Assembly: GCA_958430865.1 (NCBI GenBank)
Contig: CAUDNR010001835.1
Coordinates: 29,828 to 93,827, forward strand
Source: Entrophospora sp. SA101
Taxonomy: Eukaryota > Glomeromycota > Glomeromycetes > Entrophosporales > Entrophosporaceae
Length of the DNA: 64,000 nt
Reading direction: 5' to 3'
Of the stretch, positions 36,760 through 49,785 are shown piece by piece. The first letter of the stretch is position 1. Each line of letters begins with the position of its first letter. Below the pieces are notes generated by a model, which was given only the letters and a program-made list of their open reading frames with translations, was not told where the DNA came from and ran no database searches. The position numbers were made by a program, and so were the translations under genes.

Positions 36760-37663
36760 ATTATTAGTTAAATTTAAAATTGACAGTGTGTAACAGAAAA
36801 TTTTCATGGAAAAATAGCTCATTCGATGGTTAGTACTTTTATTGAATATACATTAAAATACTTGTTGCTTTTAATTACAAGCTGATATCTTGATTATTGA
36901 TCAAATTGAACTAATTAGAAATAAATCAAGAATTAGATCCCGCTTTTCAATGGCAAACCTTGAAGCTTTTAATTTCTATTCCATAATTTGATTGCCAAAG
37001 TTATTTAAAGAAATTGAGTAAATCACGTAACTTCGGCAATGATTTCATTATTATTATTATAATTATAAGCCACATCCCTACTTTATTCCGTTACTTAATT
37101 TGACATAATTCGTGTATCCCTCTTATAATATAGTTGCAAAAATTCAACTCTGCTATTTATTTTAAAAGAAATTACTCAAAAACCAATTATCAGATTTAGT
37201 TGAAAAAATAATGTAAAAAAAGTAAAACTGAAAATTTATTAGTATCAAATTGGACAATTTTTAGTAAAGTTGTAGGAGTTGTAGGGCTTTTTGTGACATC
37301 AAGAATTTTTTACTACTAAAAAATTTTTAATGCTTTCGTTTTTTCCCTCTAGAAGTATTAGAAGTATTAGTTGTTTTACTAGTAAAAGTAGCAACAACAG
37401 TAGCAGTAATAGTATTAATATTGGTATTTACAATAATAGGTGTTCAATCCATAATAACTTCATTTTTTTTTGGTGAATCTTTTTTATTTAAAATTCTTGA
37501 AATAAAGAAGCAGGATTATGAATGACAGTTGATATATTAAGATTATTATAATGTGGTTGTGATGGATTATATTGTTTTTATACTATATTATATAAATAAT
37601 TATTTAATTAATAATATTGTTTAAAAAATTTTTTTTTATGATTATTACCAAAAATCAATTTAC
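36760..37663. other. 3' flank of the INTS8-like gene, terminal exon unresolved
   Basis: The last confident INTS8 exon ends at a GT donor at 37663. Downstream on the minus strand (37333-37480) a Thr/Ser-rich frame ends in SRGKKRKH plus stop, but an in-frame TGA interrupts it after NEVIMD. Alternative acceptors would end the protein within a few to about 20 residues. I could not choose between them. Confidence 0.4.
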
Positions 37664-40600
37664 CTCATAATCCTTGCTAATCCAATCATTTAAAACAACA
37701 AGAAAATCTTGTTTTATACTTTCAATTCTTTTAGTTAAATGTTTTGGATCAATGTCCAATCCAATAAGTTTTATTCTAGGTCTAAATAAGTATCTTTTGT
37801 AGGCTTCTCGTACAAAACTATCTGGAAACATTTCAGGAGATTCCTCAAAAAGAATCGATTTCAACCATTTAACCTATTATTTAAAAATATGATTATTATT
37901 TTTGAACATTAATCAATTAAAATGAATAAATATTTGCACACTTACTACTTCATTACAAGATGTTGCATCACCTATTTCATAGAAATACACTATATATGTA
38001 TATATATATATATATATATATAAATAAACTTATTATTATTATTGTCATCATATGTGAAATAATGACACTTCCAAAAGAAATTTGATTTGCTTACTGCAAA
38101 TATATTTTAATAATTGGGTTTCCCATAAATAATTTGCAAACTGGGAAGTTTTCAATGACCCATTACTTAAAGAAATGTCAAGCAAATAGCTGGTTTCAAT
38201 ATAAGTTATTTCATCACGATTAAATTGATGAAATACTATTGCAGCAACCAACTCTATAAACATATAATATAAATATTAATATATAACATAAATAGTGATA
38301 TTACAATTAATGGCGGTGGAAGAAGAATTACCTTTTCTAGAGATACAACATCTTATTATTTGTTCAAATGAAACAAGAGATTCCTCAATTTTTTCCAATC
38401 GTGTAAAAAAAAAAGTCATTGATGCAATTGCATCCAAACTAAATCTTAATTTTATTATCACATTACAAAAAAAAGATATTAATTATAATGCAAAAAAATT
38501 TACGACATTGATCATAATAAATGATTACCTCAGTGATTTCAATGGAGAGCCTTGTAAATAATAAATATTTGATAAAATAAGATCCGTTTGATATGTTGGT
38601 TGATTGTCATTTTTTGCAGATAGCTTACACCAATCAATTAATATTTCAGTTATATCATATCTTATTCTTTTGATTTTTTCATTAAGAACCTTTCTCAATT
38701 GATGTAATCTGGAGGTTTTTTTAAATTAAATGTTAAGAAAAAATGATAATTAGGAATAATTAAAATAGTTTAAAGAAACAAATATAAAAACTTATTATAA
38801 ATAGTACCCTCTATCAGGCCAAATTTCTGTTGCACAACTAGTTGACATCATTAGTATTGTGAATGGTCCATATAATTGGGTGTTTAATTTCTAATAATAA
38901 ATTATTTAGATTATGTGTGTGATATCAAGATAATTTTTAGTTATTGAATATTATTTTTATTTTTACCTTATATTTTTTCTGTCTTTGAGTTTCACATAAA
39001 TACCCTGCCATTAAACTTCTGAAAATTTGATGAATCCATACAACTTTTTTTATTCTTACAAAAAAATCAAGAACCAATTTCTACAAAAAAGTGATAATGA
39101 TGATGATTAGTTTTAACAAGTTTCTATGTTATATAATAAATTTTGATTGGTGCCCATGAAGAGAAAGAGAAACTTACATAATCATTTCCTCTGAATGTTA
39201 AAGCTTTAACAAAATTATAAAATGCTGCACGAATATTTCTTATTTCTTGAAAACTCATATCAAATATTATATCAAAATGCTTTTGAAGTTTTACACTATG
39301 ATTTTCAACACATATTATATCTATAAATTATTATTTTTAATAAAATGATAATGTTGAAATAATAATTTTATCAAGTAATAATAATTATTATTATCTTTAT
39401 TATTATTACCAAAGATCTATTTTTTAAATTAAAATACCTTTTGTATATTTTGAAAAAAATTTCAAAATCTGAACACATGGAATCATAATATCACAAAACA
39501 GGAATATTTGTTCATATTTTCCTGTTAATTAAATATATCAATTATATTATATAGTAATAATTTAATTTTGTAATATATTCTTAAAATCCACAACATTCAT
39601 TTATAAAAAAATAAAAAAGCTAACCATTATTGATATTTTTCCTCCTTGTATTCAGATTTGATAAAAATGTTTCAAGAAAGTCCCAACAATGAGATTCAAT
39701 CATAATTAATGCAATACTTTCCTAAATTTCAACAAAAAATCATGCTAGTATTGTATTAATTACAAGATATTAAATATATTAATATTTACGAGAGCTATAT
39801 GATCTTAATACTTACAAGAACTTGTATGTTCATAATACCAATCCTATTTAAAATATTATTACAAGATGTTTTAATTGTATCTAAATTGTCTAGATTATTA
39901 ATATTTTCATGGCTATTATTAATATCATCTTTTATCAAATGATCAATTTCTGTCCAATCATCTTTTTGTTGATTATCAAGTACCTATTTAAACATTAGAA
40001 AAATGGTCATAAATATTAACATGTTAATTGATTGATTGATAAATAAATGAAATAAGGAATGCAATTTTTTATCTAGATAACCTCAATAATTTCCATAGAA
40101 TCAATGTTGTGACTATATGGTACAAATAATGAAGAAAATTCTTCTAAATTATTTTCGATTGAATATTGTATAAATTCAAATCCTAAATATAATTATTCAA
40201 GAGTGAAATATTATGTTAAAATTACATGTAGATGGACACACATATATGTATAAATGTGTTGTGCAAGTACATATATATAAATATCATACCTTCAGTTTTA
40301 CAAATATAATTCCAAACATCTTCATTATTAATTTTACTAATAAGCTGTATGATAAATTCTCTTTTATTTGCACTCATATTAACACCAGGATAATTTCCAA
40401 ATAATTTCTTAAATATTTCAATAATATCTTTTAAAAGTTCCTCATTAAAATAATTGCCAAGATATTGAATACATGATAAAGGTATCTGATCCAACATTTT
40501 TTCTATATTATTATATTATTAATTGTTTAGCAAATGTGCATAAAAACCCTATATATAATATTTAAAATATTACCATCTAAATCTAAAGCATTGCAGATTG

Positions 40601-41951
40601 CTATTTTAATTGCAGAATGTTCCTGTTGTAAATTCATAGCCTCATTCACTAAATTGTTTCTAAGACTATAAGAAAGTTCTTCATGTGAATGAGTATCTAA
40701 TTTCTTTTTATCTAATAGTAATCTAAACAATAAAATATACACCCCTTCGTAATCTTGGTTTTGTTGAAAGTACAATATTTTATTTAATGTATTGAACTTT
40801 ATTTTTACTTCTTTAAGTGATGTAACTAATGGTAAAATCTTTGGCTGATTTATTGTGCTAATAAACAATAAAAAGATAGATAACATTATATATAAATATT
40901 ACCTAGCAATTCTCATATTATTATAATGATTGTAAAAAGTAAAAATTTACCAAAAAGACTGATGGTCTATCATTGATTCATCACTTTCTAATAGACACCT
41001 ACATAAAAAATCTATTGCTAAATGTTTATCAACAGCAAAATAATATTCGCCTAATTCATAGGCTAATTGATTACAAAATAAACGGTCAACAGAATTTGTT
41101 GTTGAATTTGACTTAATGTAATTTATAAATAATAAATGAATTAATAAATGGAATGAATAATAACAAAAAGATAATGTATATAATCAACAAAAAAAGATGA
41201 AATATACCATAAGTTGCTCAGTCATTTTTACATATAATTCATTTAAGAGTTCTGCTGATTTCTTATTTTGATCTAAATTTATTTCAAATTCAATATTATT
41301 TGAACTTGACCTTATTATCCAACGATGATATAAAATAATTGGATTGTTTTGTGGATCATTCCCAAAGAAGTCTCTAAATATAAAACACATTTATAATATC
41401 ACATATAATATTAATCATAAATATTATTAAACACATATTAACCTACCGTCCATAACTCAATAAGCTTCGAAAAAGAACTGGTTGAACATTTATTGGTGTG
41501 TTGGATTCAATAATTTGTAGTGACAATTGAGTTTTTAGTATCACCTGGTATAACAATCTTTCATAATTTACTACTTATTTACTTATATCTATTTGGATAA
41601 CAAATAATAGAGAAATATACACACCTTGCAAGCAGCTTGAACTAGTTGGAATTGATGTGTAGACAATGAAAAAAAAAAACAATCATCAATGCTTTCACAT
41701 GTAATATTTTTTGGAAAATCATCTTTTTTAAGTAATGTTTTTAACAGTATTACGCCTTCTTTGCTTTGTGATTGATTTATGGAGTTAAGCTAATTTATAA
41801 AAAAAAAAAATGAGAGAAGGATAAGAAGAAATAACACTTTAATTCTATAGAAGGCAATAATAATATTATTATTATGACTTACATATAAATCAAGCTTTTT
41901 CAGGTCTGCACACCATTCAAAAATTATTTGATTTGAAGGAATAGATGACAT
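37664..41951 (-). CDS. INTS8: Integrator complex subunit 8 (INTS8) homologue
   Basis: About 19 small exons join in phase, from ATG at 41951 (MSSIPSNQIIFEWCADLKKL) to SKDYE at 37664. The first two are 41883-41951 and 41625-41789. Landmarks align in order with metazoan INTS8: ILYHRWIIRSS (LLYNRWAIR in human), CNQLAYELGEYYF (the CYDLGAAYF region), ATEIWP (ISIWP), TDLILSNIYYLQGSPLKSLR (the QADIYFA region), IIRCCISRKG, and YLWETQLLKYIC (YIWDVTILEYL). The protein is all-helical with TPR-like character, as expected. INTS8 supports the phosphatase module of Integrator, which attenuates RNA polymerase II transcription and processes snRNAs in the nucleus. The terminal exon is uncertain. Confidence 0.82.
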
Positions 41952-42400
41952 GATTGACAAATTTTAAAACAGATGACGACCCAAATAAATACTTATTTCA
42001 AAATCCACCAACCAATCAAATTGAATGTTGTGCAAGGGTATTTTCCCAAATTTGGTAGGAAATTTAATTGGGATTTATAAGTAATTGAACATCACATAAA
42101 TTGTTGCACAATTATTTATACCGTTGCCTAATTGACAATTAAAGTGGTTACATGTACTGTACATTAATTAAACTTTACAGTATCGTTTATTTTAACCTGT
42201 TTTCCATTGATCCAGCCTGACCCACTGCCTGCCAAAATTTTTTAAATTAATTATATAAAAATGGGACTTGCATAGTTTGTGAACAAGCAAAAGCAGGTGA
42301 ACAGTTACAATAGAAGGAAAAAGAAAAGAGGGTATTTGGACTTGAGGTTGGTGTTTTAATTTATTCTGATTGCTGCAGTTTAAAAATCAAATATGACAGA
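41952..42400. other. 5' flank of the INTS8-like gene
   Basis: Non-coding AT-rich DNA upstream of the INTS8 start codon. No clear TATA box or recognised motif. Confidence 0.3.
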
Positions 42401-43012
42401 GGGACAGGACAACACATCCAAAATATCCAAAAGGAAACATAAATATTACTAAGAACTGCATCTTCTGTGGAAGAATTATAGGACAAACATCAGAATTCAA
42501 AAGAGAATTATAATCTGTTTGTTATCAGACCATTTTCAAAAGAAATTACAGGTAAATGATTATAATTAATAATAATATATTAATATAAAGAAAAAAAAAT
42601 ACTAATCTTATATTTTATTTTAGATATTTTTAAATTTACCAAATTTTTAAAATTAAAAGATTAACTAACCATTGTTCTTTATAATTAACAGCAATATGAA
42701 CAAAAAGACCCAATCAATGATCCCAATGGATTTGTTTGAATGATTAAAGGAAAGGATACTGAATTAAAAGGGGTTTTTGATATGTTTTATGAAAGTATGA
42801 ATTCTTTATTAAAAAATACAAGAGATAGTTTAAGAAGGAAAGTTAATGGTTCTTTGTTATCAAATGACTGGTCCAAGAAACAAACGTGTGAACTCAACAA
42901 AAAAGGAAATTGCTTTATAAATATTTTATCAAATTTGGGATTCACAACTACTTTTAAAAGTGTAACAAGAGAAAAAGCAAAAATTGTAAAAGACTACGAA
43001 AAGAATATTTAA
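42395..43012 (+). pseudogene. Relic of a zinc-knuckle transposon-like gene
   Basis: Protein-like pieces in changing frames: a start MTEGQDNTSKISKRKHKYY, a CxxC knuckle KNCIFCGRIIGQTSEFKRE, then NLFVIRPFSKEIT. After an AT-rich spacer (possible intron) comes a 90-codon frame with ESMNSLLKNTRDSLRRKVNG and ILSNLGFTTTFKSVTREKAK. The order of knuckle and helical block loosely recalls the N-terminal half of the large gene at 57712-60303 (CVICG, then DTFSSIQLSSSSRENRREK). Family membership is therefore possible but not shown. Confidence 0.35.
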
Positions 43013-43245
43013 GTCAGTGTTGTGGAATTTCGCTGTACAAGAAGAATCTTTGTACGTACGATGTGCGACTGTACTTCGTACAATTGAGTTCGTACAGTTT
43101 TGTTGTGGTCGTACACCTGTACGAGGAAATTTTACATATTTACGTACGTATGATGTATCAGGAACAATGATCTTCCGCGGTGATAAAATATTACTTTATA
43201 AAGTCCTATAATAATATTATTATTATTGTTATTAAGCTGTTAACC
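43013..43245. other. GTAC-rich spacer
   Basis: Between 43050 and 43150 there is a cluster of GTACG/CGTAC words (TTGTACGTACG, CTTCGTACAATTGAGTTCGTAC), giving many overlapping short palindromes. Purpose unknown; possibly the end of a degenerate element. Confidence 0.3.
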
Positions 43246-43958
43246 CTAGGGTTGTTAAATGGAGCATAATGTACTGGCATCAACCCGGGTTATGTATCAC
43301 TCCATCATGGAGTGGGTTAAGATTTCTAATTTTTTGTACTAACCCGGAGCAAAATATTTTATTATAACCCGGGTTGCTCCAAATTATTTTAGTAATTTGA
43401 TTATTAATCATAATAAAATAATAATTTGTTAATTTTGATTGCGAATTTTATTATGAATAAAAAACTGAAATTTATGAAAATTTATATGAAATACTTTCAG
43501 ATAGTGAGCCTGAACCATCAGTGAATCATTATTAAATATAAATAGAGAAGAAAGTGAGATTAATTTAATTTTTAGTCAAGAAGATAATGAAAGTTTAATT
43601 ACTACTCCTACAACCATAACTACTACAAGTACAGCTACTACAAGTACAGTTACCACAAGTACAACTAATACTATAGAAGAAAATGAATCTAATTCATCAA
43701 ACACTTCACGCGAAACTTCTTGGGTTTGGGATTTTTTTTCAATAGAATATAATGATAACCAAGAATTTATTACATATATTTGTAATGTAAAAATTGGTAT
43801 AATTTTTTTTTACTTTAAACGAGAATTATAATTATAATTATTACTCCATGGAGAAACCCATGGAGTATTTACATTTAACCCGGGTTGGGTTAGGTTAACC
43901 CTTGCTTCACTATAATATAAACCCAACCCAACCCATTATGTTCCATTAACAACCCTAG
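43246..43958. mobile_element. hAT-like element with a BED-type transposase N-terminal remnant
   Basis: CTAGGGTTGTTAAATGGAGC at 43246 is mirrored by TATGTTCCATTAACAACCCTAG ending at 43958. Subterminal AACCCGGGTT / CCCAACCC motifs lie at both sides. Inside, the plus strand (about 43560-43830) reads a Thr-rich run, then SSNTSRETSWVWDFFSIEYN and FITYICNVKIG. 'S.VWDFF' followed by a Cys is the start of a BED zinc finger in hAT transposases. The remainder of the transposase is deleted, so the element is non-autonomous. Confidence 0.7.
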
Positions 43959-44660
43959 ATAACAGCAAAATTCGGAAAATTTTGCTGCCAACTTATCAAC
44001 CCGGATGTGGGGGATAAGAGAACTATCTCCCGGTCATACAATAACATATGACCGTAGATTATCATTCTGGTCTTATTCATCTCAGGGATGATATTAAATC
44101 CCGATAGGTGATGATAAACCTGAATGATAACTTCATTACACGATATGTGACCAGGTGATAACATCAGGAAATTTTTTCTGGTACGGATTTATGTAAATAT
44201 TACACTATTTACGTAAGTTTACGGCAGGTCCTGTAATATTATGAAATAAACATACAAAAATTATGCAATTATTACATTGAGTGTAAATATATGGGGCATG
44301 GACAATAGAAAAGGGCATAACTACCAAAATTGTGATTTTGAGTTAACAACATTCCTATGCGTAATTTACTACAAAGATTAATTTTAGCTTAGAAACCATA
44401 CCCACTTTGCTTAATAAAATTTCGAGATAATTAAAGAAAACTGCAAGACGTACAAGAACCAACAAATTGGTATTATACTAAAACAAGTAATGATAAACCT
44501 AAATCCGGAATTTAGTTTAAATCATGTAACACGAATTTATTAATTTTTTTTTGTTATTATTATTATTATTTTTATTAAACGGAAAATAAAAACAAATAAA
44601 ATTTTATCATCTAAAATTCACTTTTTCACAACACAAACAATTGAATCTGATATTTAAAAA
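43959..44660. other. Spacer with a GC-richer block and a repeat fragment
   Basis: 43975-44170 is noticeably less AT-rich than its surroundings and holds a 69-codon minus-strand frame (HHLSGFNIIPEMNKTRMIIY) without recognised identity. 44288-44345 is an inverted partial copy of the GCCCCATAT repeat seen at 12856-12970 and 47015-47140. The remainder leads into the next gene. Confidence 0.4.
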
Positions 44661-46926
44661 ATGACTTCTACACATTTATTTTTTAACAATATTTTTACTG
44701 AGACACATCCTAATTTAATTGACTTAGAAGAATCTTTTGCTAATTTGAAAACAAGTTATATGCCTAATTTGATTATTAACAAAAATGAAGAAATAGTTGA
44801 TGAAACAGAGATAAGTCATGATGAAGAAGAAGACAGTTGTGAAGCAGAAGAAAGTGATTATGAAATGGAAATGTTGTCTAAAGAACAATTAGAAAAATTC
44901 AAAAATATATACAATAAAAATAAAATAATGGATGACCAAATTATTGACTCTGAAGAGCAAATAGAAATAGATCATGATATCAATCATTATGTAGCAAATT
45001 TGCTAGAAAGAGATTGTTGTCAAAAAGAATGTTTGAAAATGAATTTAAATTTTAATGATGTTAAAACTAGATATAAATGTTTTCTTGATCTTAAAAAAAC
45101 TGAACAAGATATTTTTTTAAAAGGTTTTCTTTCTGCTAGTTTGAGAAATGAAATAACTACTAGAGGAGAAAAAAGGAGAAGATTGGCAAATGTCTGTTCT
45201 TTTGGAGGAGTTGAAATTTGTCTGACTGCATTCATGGGTATCTATGGTATAGGTAAAAGAAGATGGGGAAATGTTAGAAATCATTTTAATGAGTTTGATA
45301 TACAGCCAAGAACACATTCTTTAACAGGAAAAGTAGGTAATAAAGCAGTATCATTTGATGGGGTTTTGCAGATTATTAAATTTATATTAAATTATTCTAA
45401 TACAAATGGACTCCCATCTCCAGGTAAATATAAATTATTTAAATTTGAAAAAGAAAAGTTTATAAATAATTAATTAATGTAAAATTTATTATAGGAAGAA
45501 AATTTAAAAAAGACACAAAGCCTATTATATTTCTCCCAGCAGATGAAAATCACACTACTGTATTTAAATATTTTATTGATGCAGTTGAAGAAAATTCTGA
45601 AATATATGTCTCAAATAGAACATTTCGAAGAATATGGCATACATATCTTCCAGAAATTAAATTTCTTACTCCAAGAAGTGATTTATGTCATATTTGCAAA
45701 GAACATAGGTTCAATGCAAATTGTTGGATGGAAGAAGAAAAGGAAATGAAGGTTAGAGAAATGGAATGATCATATTACATGGGCAATGAAGGAACGTGAA
45801 TATTATAGGTATCAATCATGGTATATTTTTTTTCTTTTTTTTTTTGTTAAAGATTTTTGCTAAATTTATATGTTGATTTTTTAGAGATTGCATAAAAAAT
45901 GCAAAGGAAGCATTTGAAAATTTAAATCAAGATTCAAATCCCACTAGATCTACAAATTCACTTAATATTAAACTTCACATTTCATGGGATTTTGCAGAAC
46001 AAGTTCATATCCCATATTCTTCACAACAAGTGGTATGCAATATTATTTTTATTTATATATAATTTTTTCAAAGGTAATTGATTTTAAATTGTGCTATTAT
46101 TATTATAAATAATAGTCAAGTTCATATTTTAAATCTTTATATAAAGTTCAAGTATTTGGCATTTGTGAAGATTTTAGACCCAGACAGGTGAAATAATAAT
46201 TCTTTTAATCAACTCTTTAAATTACAGTATATAATAACTATAATTATCATTTATTTAGATTAATTATCTTATAGAAGAATCACAGTATATTGGTAAAGGA
46301 GCTGATGCTGTGATTTCTTTAGTTCATAATTATTTTGAACAACATAGTCTTGATGAAGAAGAAATAATAATTCATGCAGATAATTGTTCTGGTCAAAATA
46401 AAAACAATGCAATGATTCAATATTTGGCCTGGAGAGTGTTAACAGGTAAACATAAAAGAATTACATATTCTTTTATGGTAGCTGGCCATACCAAATTTAG
46501 TCCTGATGGTTTTTTTAGATTGTTTAAATTGAAACTTAAAAATTCTGAAATTTATGATTTAGAGGACCTTGTTAATGTTGTAGAATCATCAACAAATGGG
46601 TACAATAATGCTCAAACAATTTATGATGAAAATGGTGAAAGAAAAGATCTTTTTCACAGCTGGACTGAATATTTAAGAAAATTTTTTAAACCATTACCAA
46701 ATATCATCATTTTATTTTTAATCAAGAAGATCCAGGGATTGTATATGTTAAAAAAAATATTAATGGAGAACTTATAACTATAGACATAACTAAAAATTTT
46801 ACCATGGATCCTGTTTTAGAAGAAAAACATCCTTTAGGTTTAACCCCTGAAAGACAAAAGTATATACTTGAAAATGTTATTCAATATGTTCAAAATCCTG
46901 ATAAAAAGGCTTTCTATCAATCATAG
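44661..46926 (+). pseudogene. DUF7869-like (RNase H-fold, transposase-type) gene with two frameshifts
   Basis: Exons 44661-45423, 45495-45808, 45885-46032, 46116-46187 and 46259-46926 have GT-AG borders. The N-terminus is acidic, followed by a Cys-containing region (LLERDCCQKECLKM) and a helical block. The core carries motifs typical of DUF7869-type proteins: ISWDFAEQVHIPY, IIIHADNCSGQNKNN, FMVAGHTKFSPDGFFRLFK, FKP...ITKYHHFIFNQEDPG. Asp in WDFAEQ, HADN and SPDG would make an RNase H-like acidic triad (inference). The frame slips once near 45766 (EMKVRE, then WNDHITWAMK needs a 1-nt shift) and once near 46692 (before ITKYHHF). The gene is either recently dead or carries sequencing errors. Spliced introns argue against a retrocopy. 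Confidence 0.7.
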
Positions 46927-47014
46927 ATTTTAATTTTATTATTATTTATCTTATTATTATTTATTTTATTATTATTTATTTTATTTATTATTATTATTCT
47001 ATATATTATTAAAA

Positions 47015-47140
47015 TAGCCCCTATTTTTGTCATAAATTTAGAAATGATATGCAATTTCCGAGTTTTTGGGTCAAAATCTTTGTTTTTTAATTTTGATTTT
47101 ACAGTTATGCCCTTTTCTATTATCCATGCCCCATATAATC
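47015..47140. repeat. Dispersed repeat 'TAGCCCCTATTTTT...GCCCCATATAAT', copy 2
   Basis: Matches 12856-12970 along its length (TAGCCCCTATTTTTGTCATA, TTTTTGGGTCAAAATCTT, GCCCCATATAAT), with a short extra T-rich insertion. It lies just downstream of an ATTT-rich tract that ends the DUF7869-like gene. Confidence 0.7.
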
Positions 47141-47482
47141 TATTGGTTCTTTTTTTACTGGTTGAATGATGCCAAATTTGGTAATGGGGTATTCAGCAAA
47201 TATCAGAATCTGATTATTATTTAAAAAAATAATCAAAGTATTAGCATACTGATAAGTTAATAATATTCTTAGTATTTTTATCATATAGTCTAAAAGCCTA
47301 TTAGTAAATGTTGAAAGTGCCAATGTTTATCAGATATTCTTTTAAAATTAATCCTATTTTTAGTTAATTATTGGCTTAGTTTAATAAACCAATAACTCTT
47401 TTATATTGTAATTAAATTATTGGTTAAATATTTTCAAAGCTTTTTGTGCTAAAATATTATCATAATCTTGAGTAACCATTAG

Positions 47483-47864
47483 GTTTCTATTTGAATAAGG
47501 TTTGCTTGAATAAAACAAACAATTTGAATAAAATGAATAATAGTAATTTGAATAAAAGGAATAAAAGGAATAAAACAAATAATTAATTAATAAAATGAAT
47601 AAAAGGAATAAAATGAATAATTAATTAATAAAACAAATAAAAGGAATAAAACAAATAAAACAAATAAATGTACAGTCAGAACTTGTTAAAACAATGCTTT
47701 GATAAACCAAATATACACGATAAGCCGATGTTGTTTTATTATCTACCTATCAAATTTACCTCATTAAGCTGATTTTATTAAGGTTTTTTAAATTGAAGTT
47801 TTTTTTTTTTGAAAATATTGACTTTGGTTTAATGAGTTCTGACTGTATTATGAATAGAAACCAT
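47483..47864. mobile_element. Element with GGTTTCTATT ends, enclosing a degenerate GAATAAAA array and a nested MITE
   Basis: AGGTTTCTATTTGAATAAGG at the left is mirrored by ATGAATAGAAACC near 47852-47864. Between them lies a degenerate array of TTTGAATAAAATGAATAA units (47500-47660), related to the arrays at 32.4 and 33.1 kb, and then a complete Tigger-type MITE. Confidence 0.6.
47671..47847. mobile_element. Nested Tigger/mariner-type MITE
   Basis: TACAGTCAGAACTTGTTAAA (47671) and TTTAATGAGTTCTGACTGTA (ending 47847) are inverted and bordered by TA. 177 bp, non-coding, inside the larger GGTTTCTATT element. Confidence 0.8.
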
Positions 47865-48270
47865 GCATTAATACCAAAATCAAAAAACAAACAAACAAAT
47901 AGTTTTTATTGCGAAATAATTAATTTTGTTCCTTTATTGAATCAATCACACAAGTAGTGGTCAATTTAAACAGCATTGTTTTTAAAGAAAATAATATTAT
48001 TAAATGTATAAAGTTTAATGATTTTTAATGTTGCAAATTTTTTTGATGTCAATCTCAAAATCAATCATGTTTATATACTTTAAAGTTTCTCTATTTCTTT
48101 TTTTGATAAATAATAAATTTATCTTTGTTTATTTGCTTTAGTAGATTCAAATAGATTTTATTAAATCAAAAATGGTACACTATCAATTACACGAAAACAC
48201 ACTATTAAGTTAACTTATTACAAAGTCACTTTTAAAGTACAGCGAATTCTTGTTCCTTATATACATGTTT

Positions 48271-48280
48271 NNNNNNNNNN
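48271..48280. other. Assembly gap (10 N)
   Basis: Ten N characters. The coding frame of the AP-4 beta C-terminal part runs directly out of the gap, so missing sequence includes its preceding exons. Confidence 0.99.
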
Positions 48281-49760
48281 TAATAGTAATAACAATATCA
48301 ACAATATTAATGGATTAAATAAAGAATTAAAATTAAAATTAATTGATTTCAATGTAAAACTATTTTTAGTTAGACCAAATGAATGCAAAAATAATTTAAT
48401 TAAATTGTATAAAATAATTTTTAATAATAATGAAGAAGAAAATGATGGCAATAATAATGATAACTGTAGAGATGGTGTTAATAGTCATGATGATGATGAT
48501 GACAATGGTGATAGAGAAGTTAAAGAAAGATATTTATTTATTTATAAATTATTAAAATTTAATATTGAATTGGTAAGTTTAAAATTATTCATAAATCATA
48601 AATAAATAAATAAAATATATTTATTTTATTTTATTAGGCAAAGAAAATATTTGTTCAAAACGATATCAAATCAATTAAAAATACTAATAGATTAAAAAAT
48701 GTAAGAATCATATTTATTTTAACTTAATACATATTATACCATTATTAAACCATCTAAAAAAATTACCAGATTAATTTGATTGAAGAATTTAATTCTTTAT
48801 CTGTACTGTATGGAAAACCTTCAAGTCAATTCATTAATACAAATTCACTAGAACAAAAAGAAACGATAATTCAATACAATGATGATGACAATAACAATAA
48901 TGATAATAATAAGCAATTTATAAATGTATTTGAATATGATATTAATGTACTAATCAATCGCCACGATATTTATTCACAATCTTTATTTATAATATTTATA
49001 AATGGTATTATTTGTTTTTTATTTATTTTTTCTAATTATAATTATAATTATATTTTTTAGTTATTATCTTATGATAAAAACGAAAAGGAAGAAGTAAACA
49101 GTGAAAATCAAAATTTCAATATGGAATTAATAAATACAATAATAATTGAACCAAAGAAATTTAAATTAAACTGGGAAAATTTCAAATTAAAGTAAGTCGT
49201 ACATTCAAATGATCATGTAATAAAAATATTATAATATTAATTAAATTTCCTTATTTATTCGTTTTTTTAAAAAAAATATAGTAATGAATTTTCTATACCA
49301 ATTGTAAATCAACAAATTTTACAAAACTCAACGATTCAAGATGTTGAATCAATTCTTGAAGATAATTTATTTGTTATAATTGCTTCTGGTGTTAGTGGAA
49401 ATAATGGCGATATTTGGAAATTGTTTTTTTACGGAATTGAGGTAATATGTGTATAAGTATATATATATTTAAAAAATAAATGATTGACCGATTTTTTCCC
49501 TCCAAAAAAAAAAATAGAAATTTTCAAAAACAATCTTATTGGGAGAATTAAAGATATTATTAAATGATCAAATGATCAATTGTTTATTAAAGATTGGTAA
49601 TGATTCAACAACTATAGCCAACACTACACCACAACCTGCTACTCTTCCTACCAATACTAAAAATGATTATGACAGATTAAATTTATGTTTGAAATTATTT
49701 AAAGAAAAAATTATCAAGATTTGTAATGATATGTTTAATAATAATAATTTAATAATTTAA
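48281..49760 (+). pseudogene. AP4B1: AP-4 complex beta subunit, C-terminal half (5' truncated at gap)
   Basis: Exons start at 48281 (from the gap)-48572, 48638-48700 and 48770-about 49003, with three more ending at the stop at 49760, all phase-consistent. Landmarks follow AP4B1: NVKLFLVRPNECKNNLIKLY (the 'KLFLSRP' trunk end), REVKERYLFIYKLLKFNIEL with AKKIF (the 'RxRGLFYYRLL' helix), EEFNSLSVLYGKP ('NTLVPVYGK'), and an appendage/platform domain with FVIIASGVSGNN, WKLFFYGI and TILLGELKI. AP-4 is a trans-Golgi adaptor. Asp/Asn runs interrupt the linker. The N-terminal third lies on the opposite strand at 50790-51469, and the middle is missing. Confidence 0.8.
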
Positions 49761-49785
49761 TTAATAAAATAATAATAACTATAAA

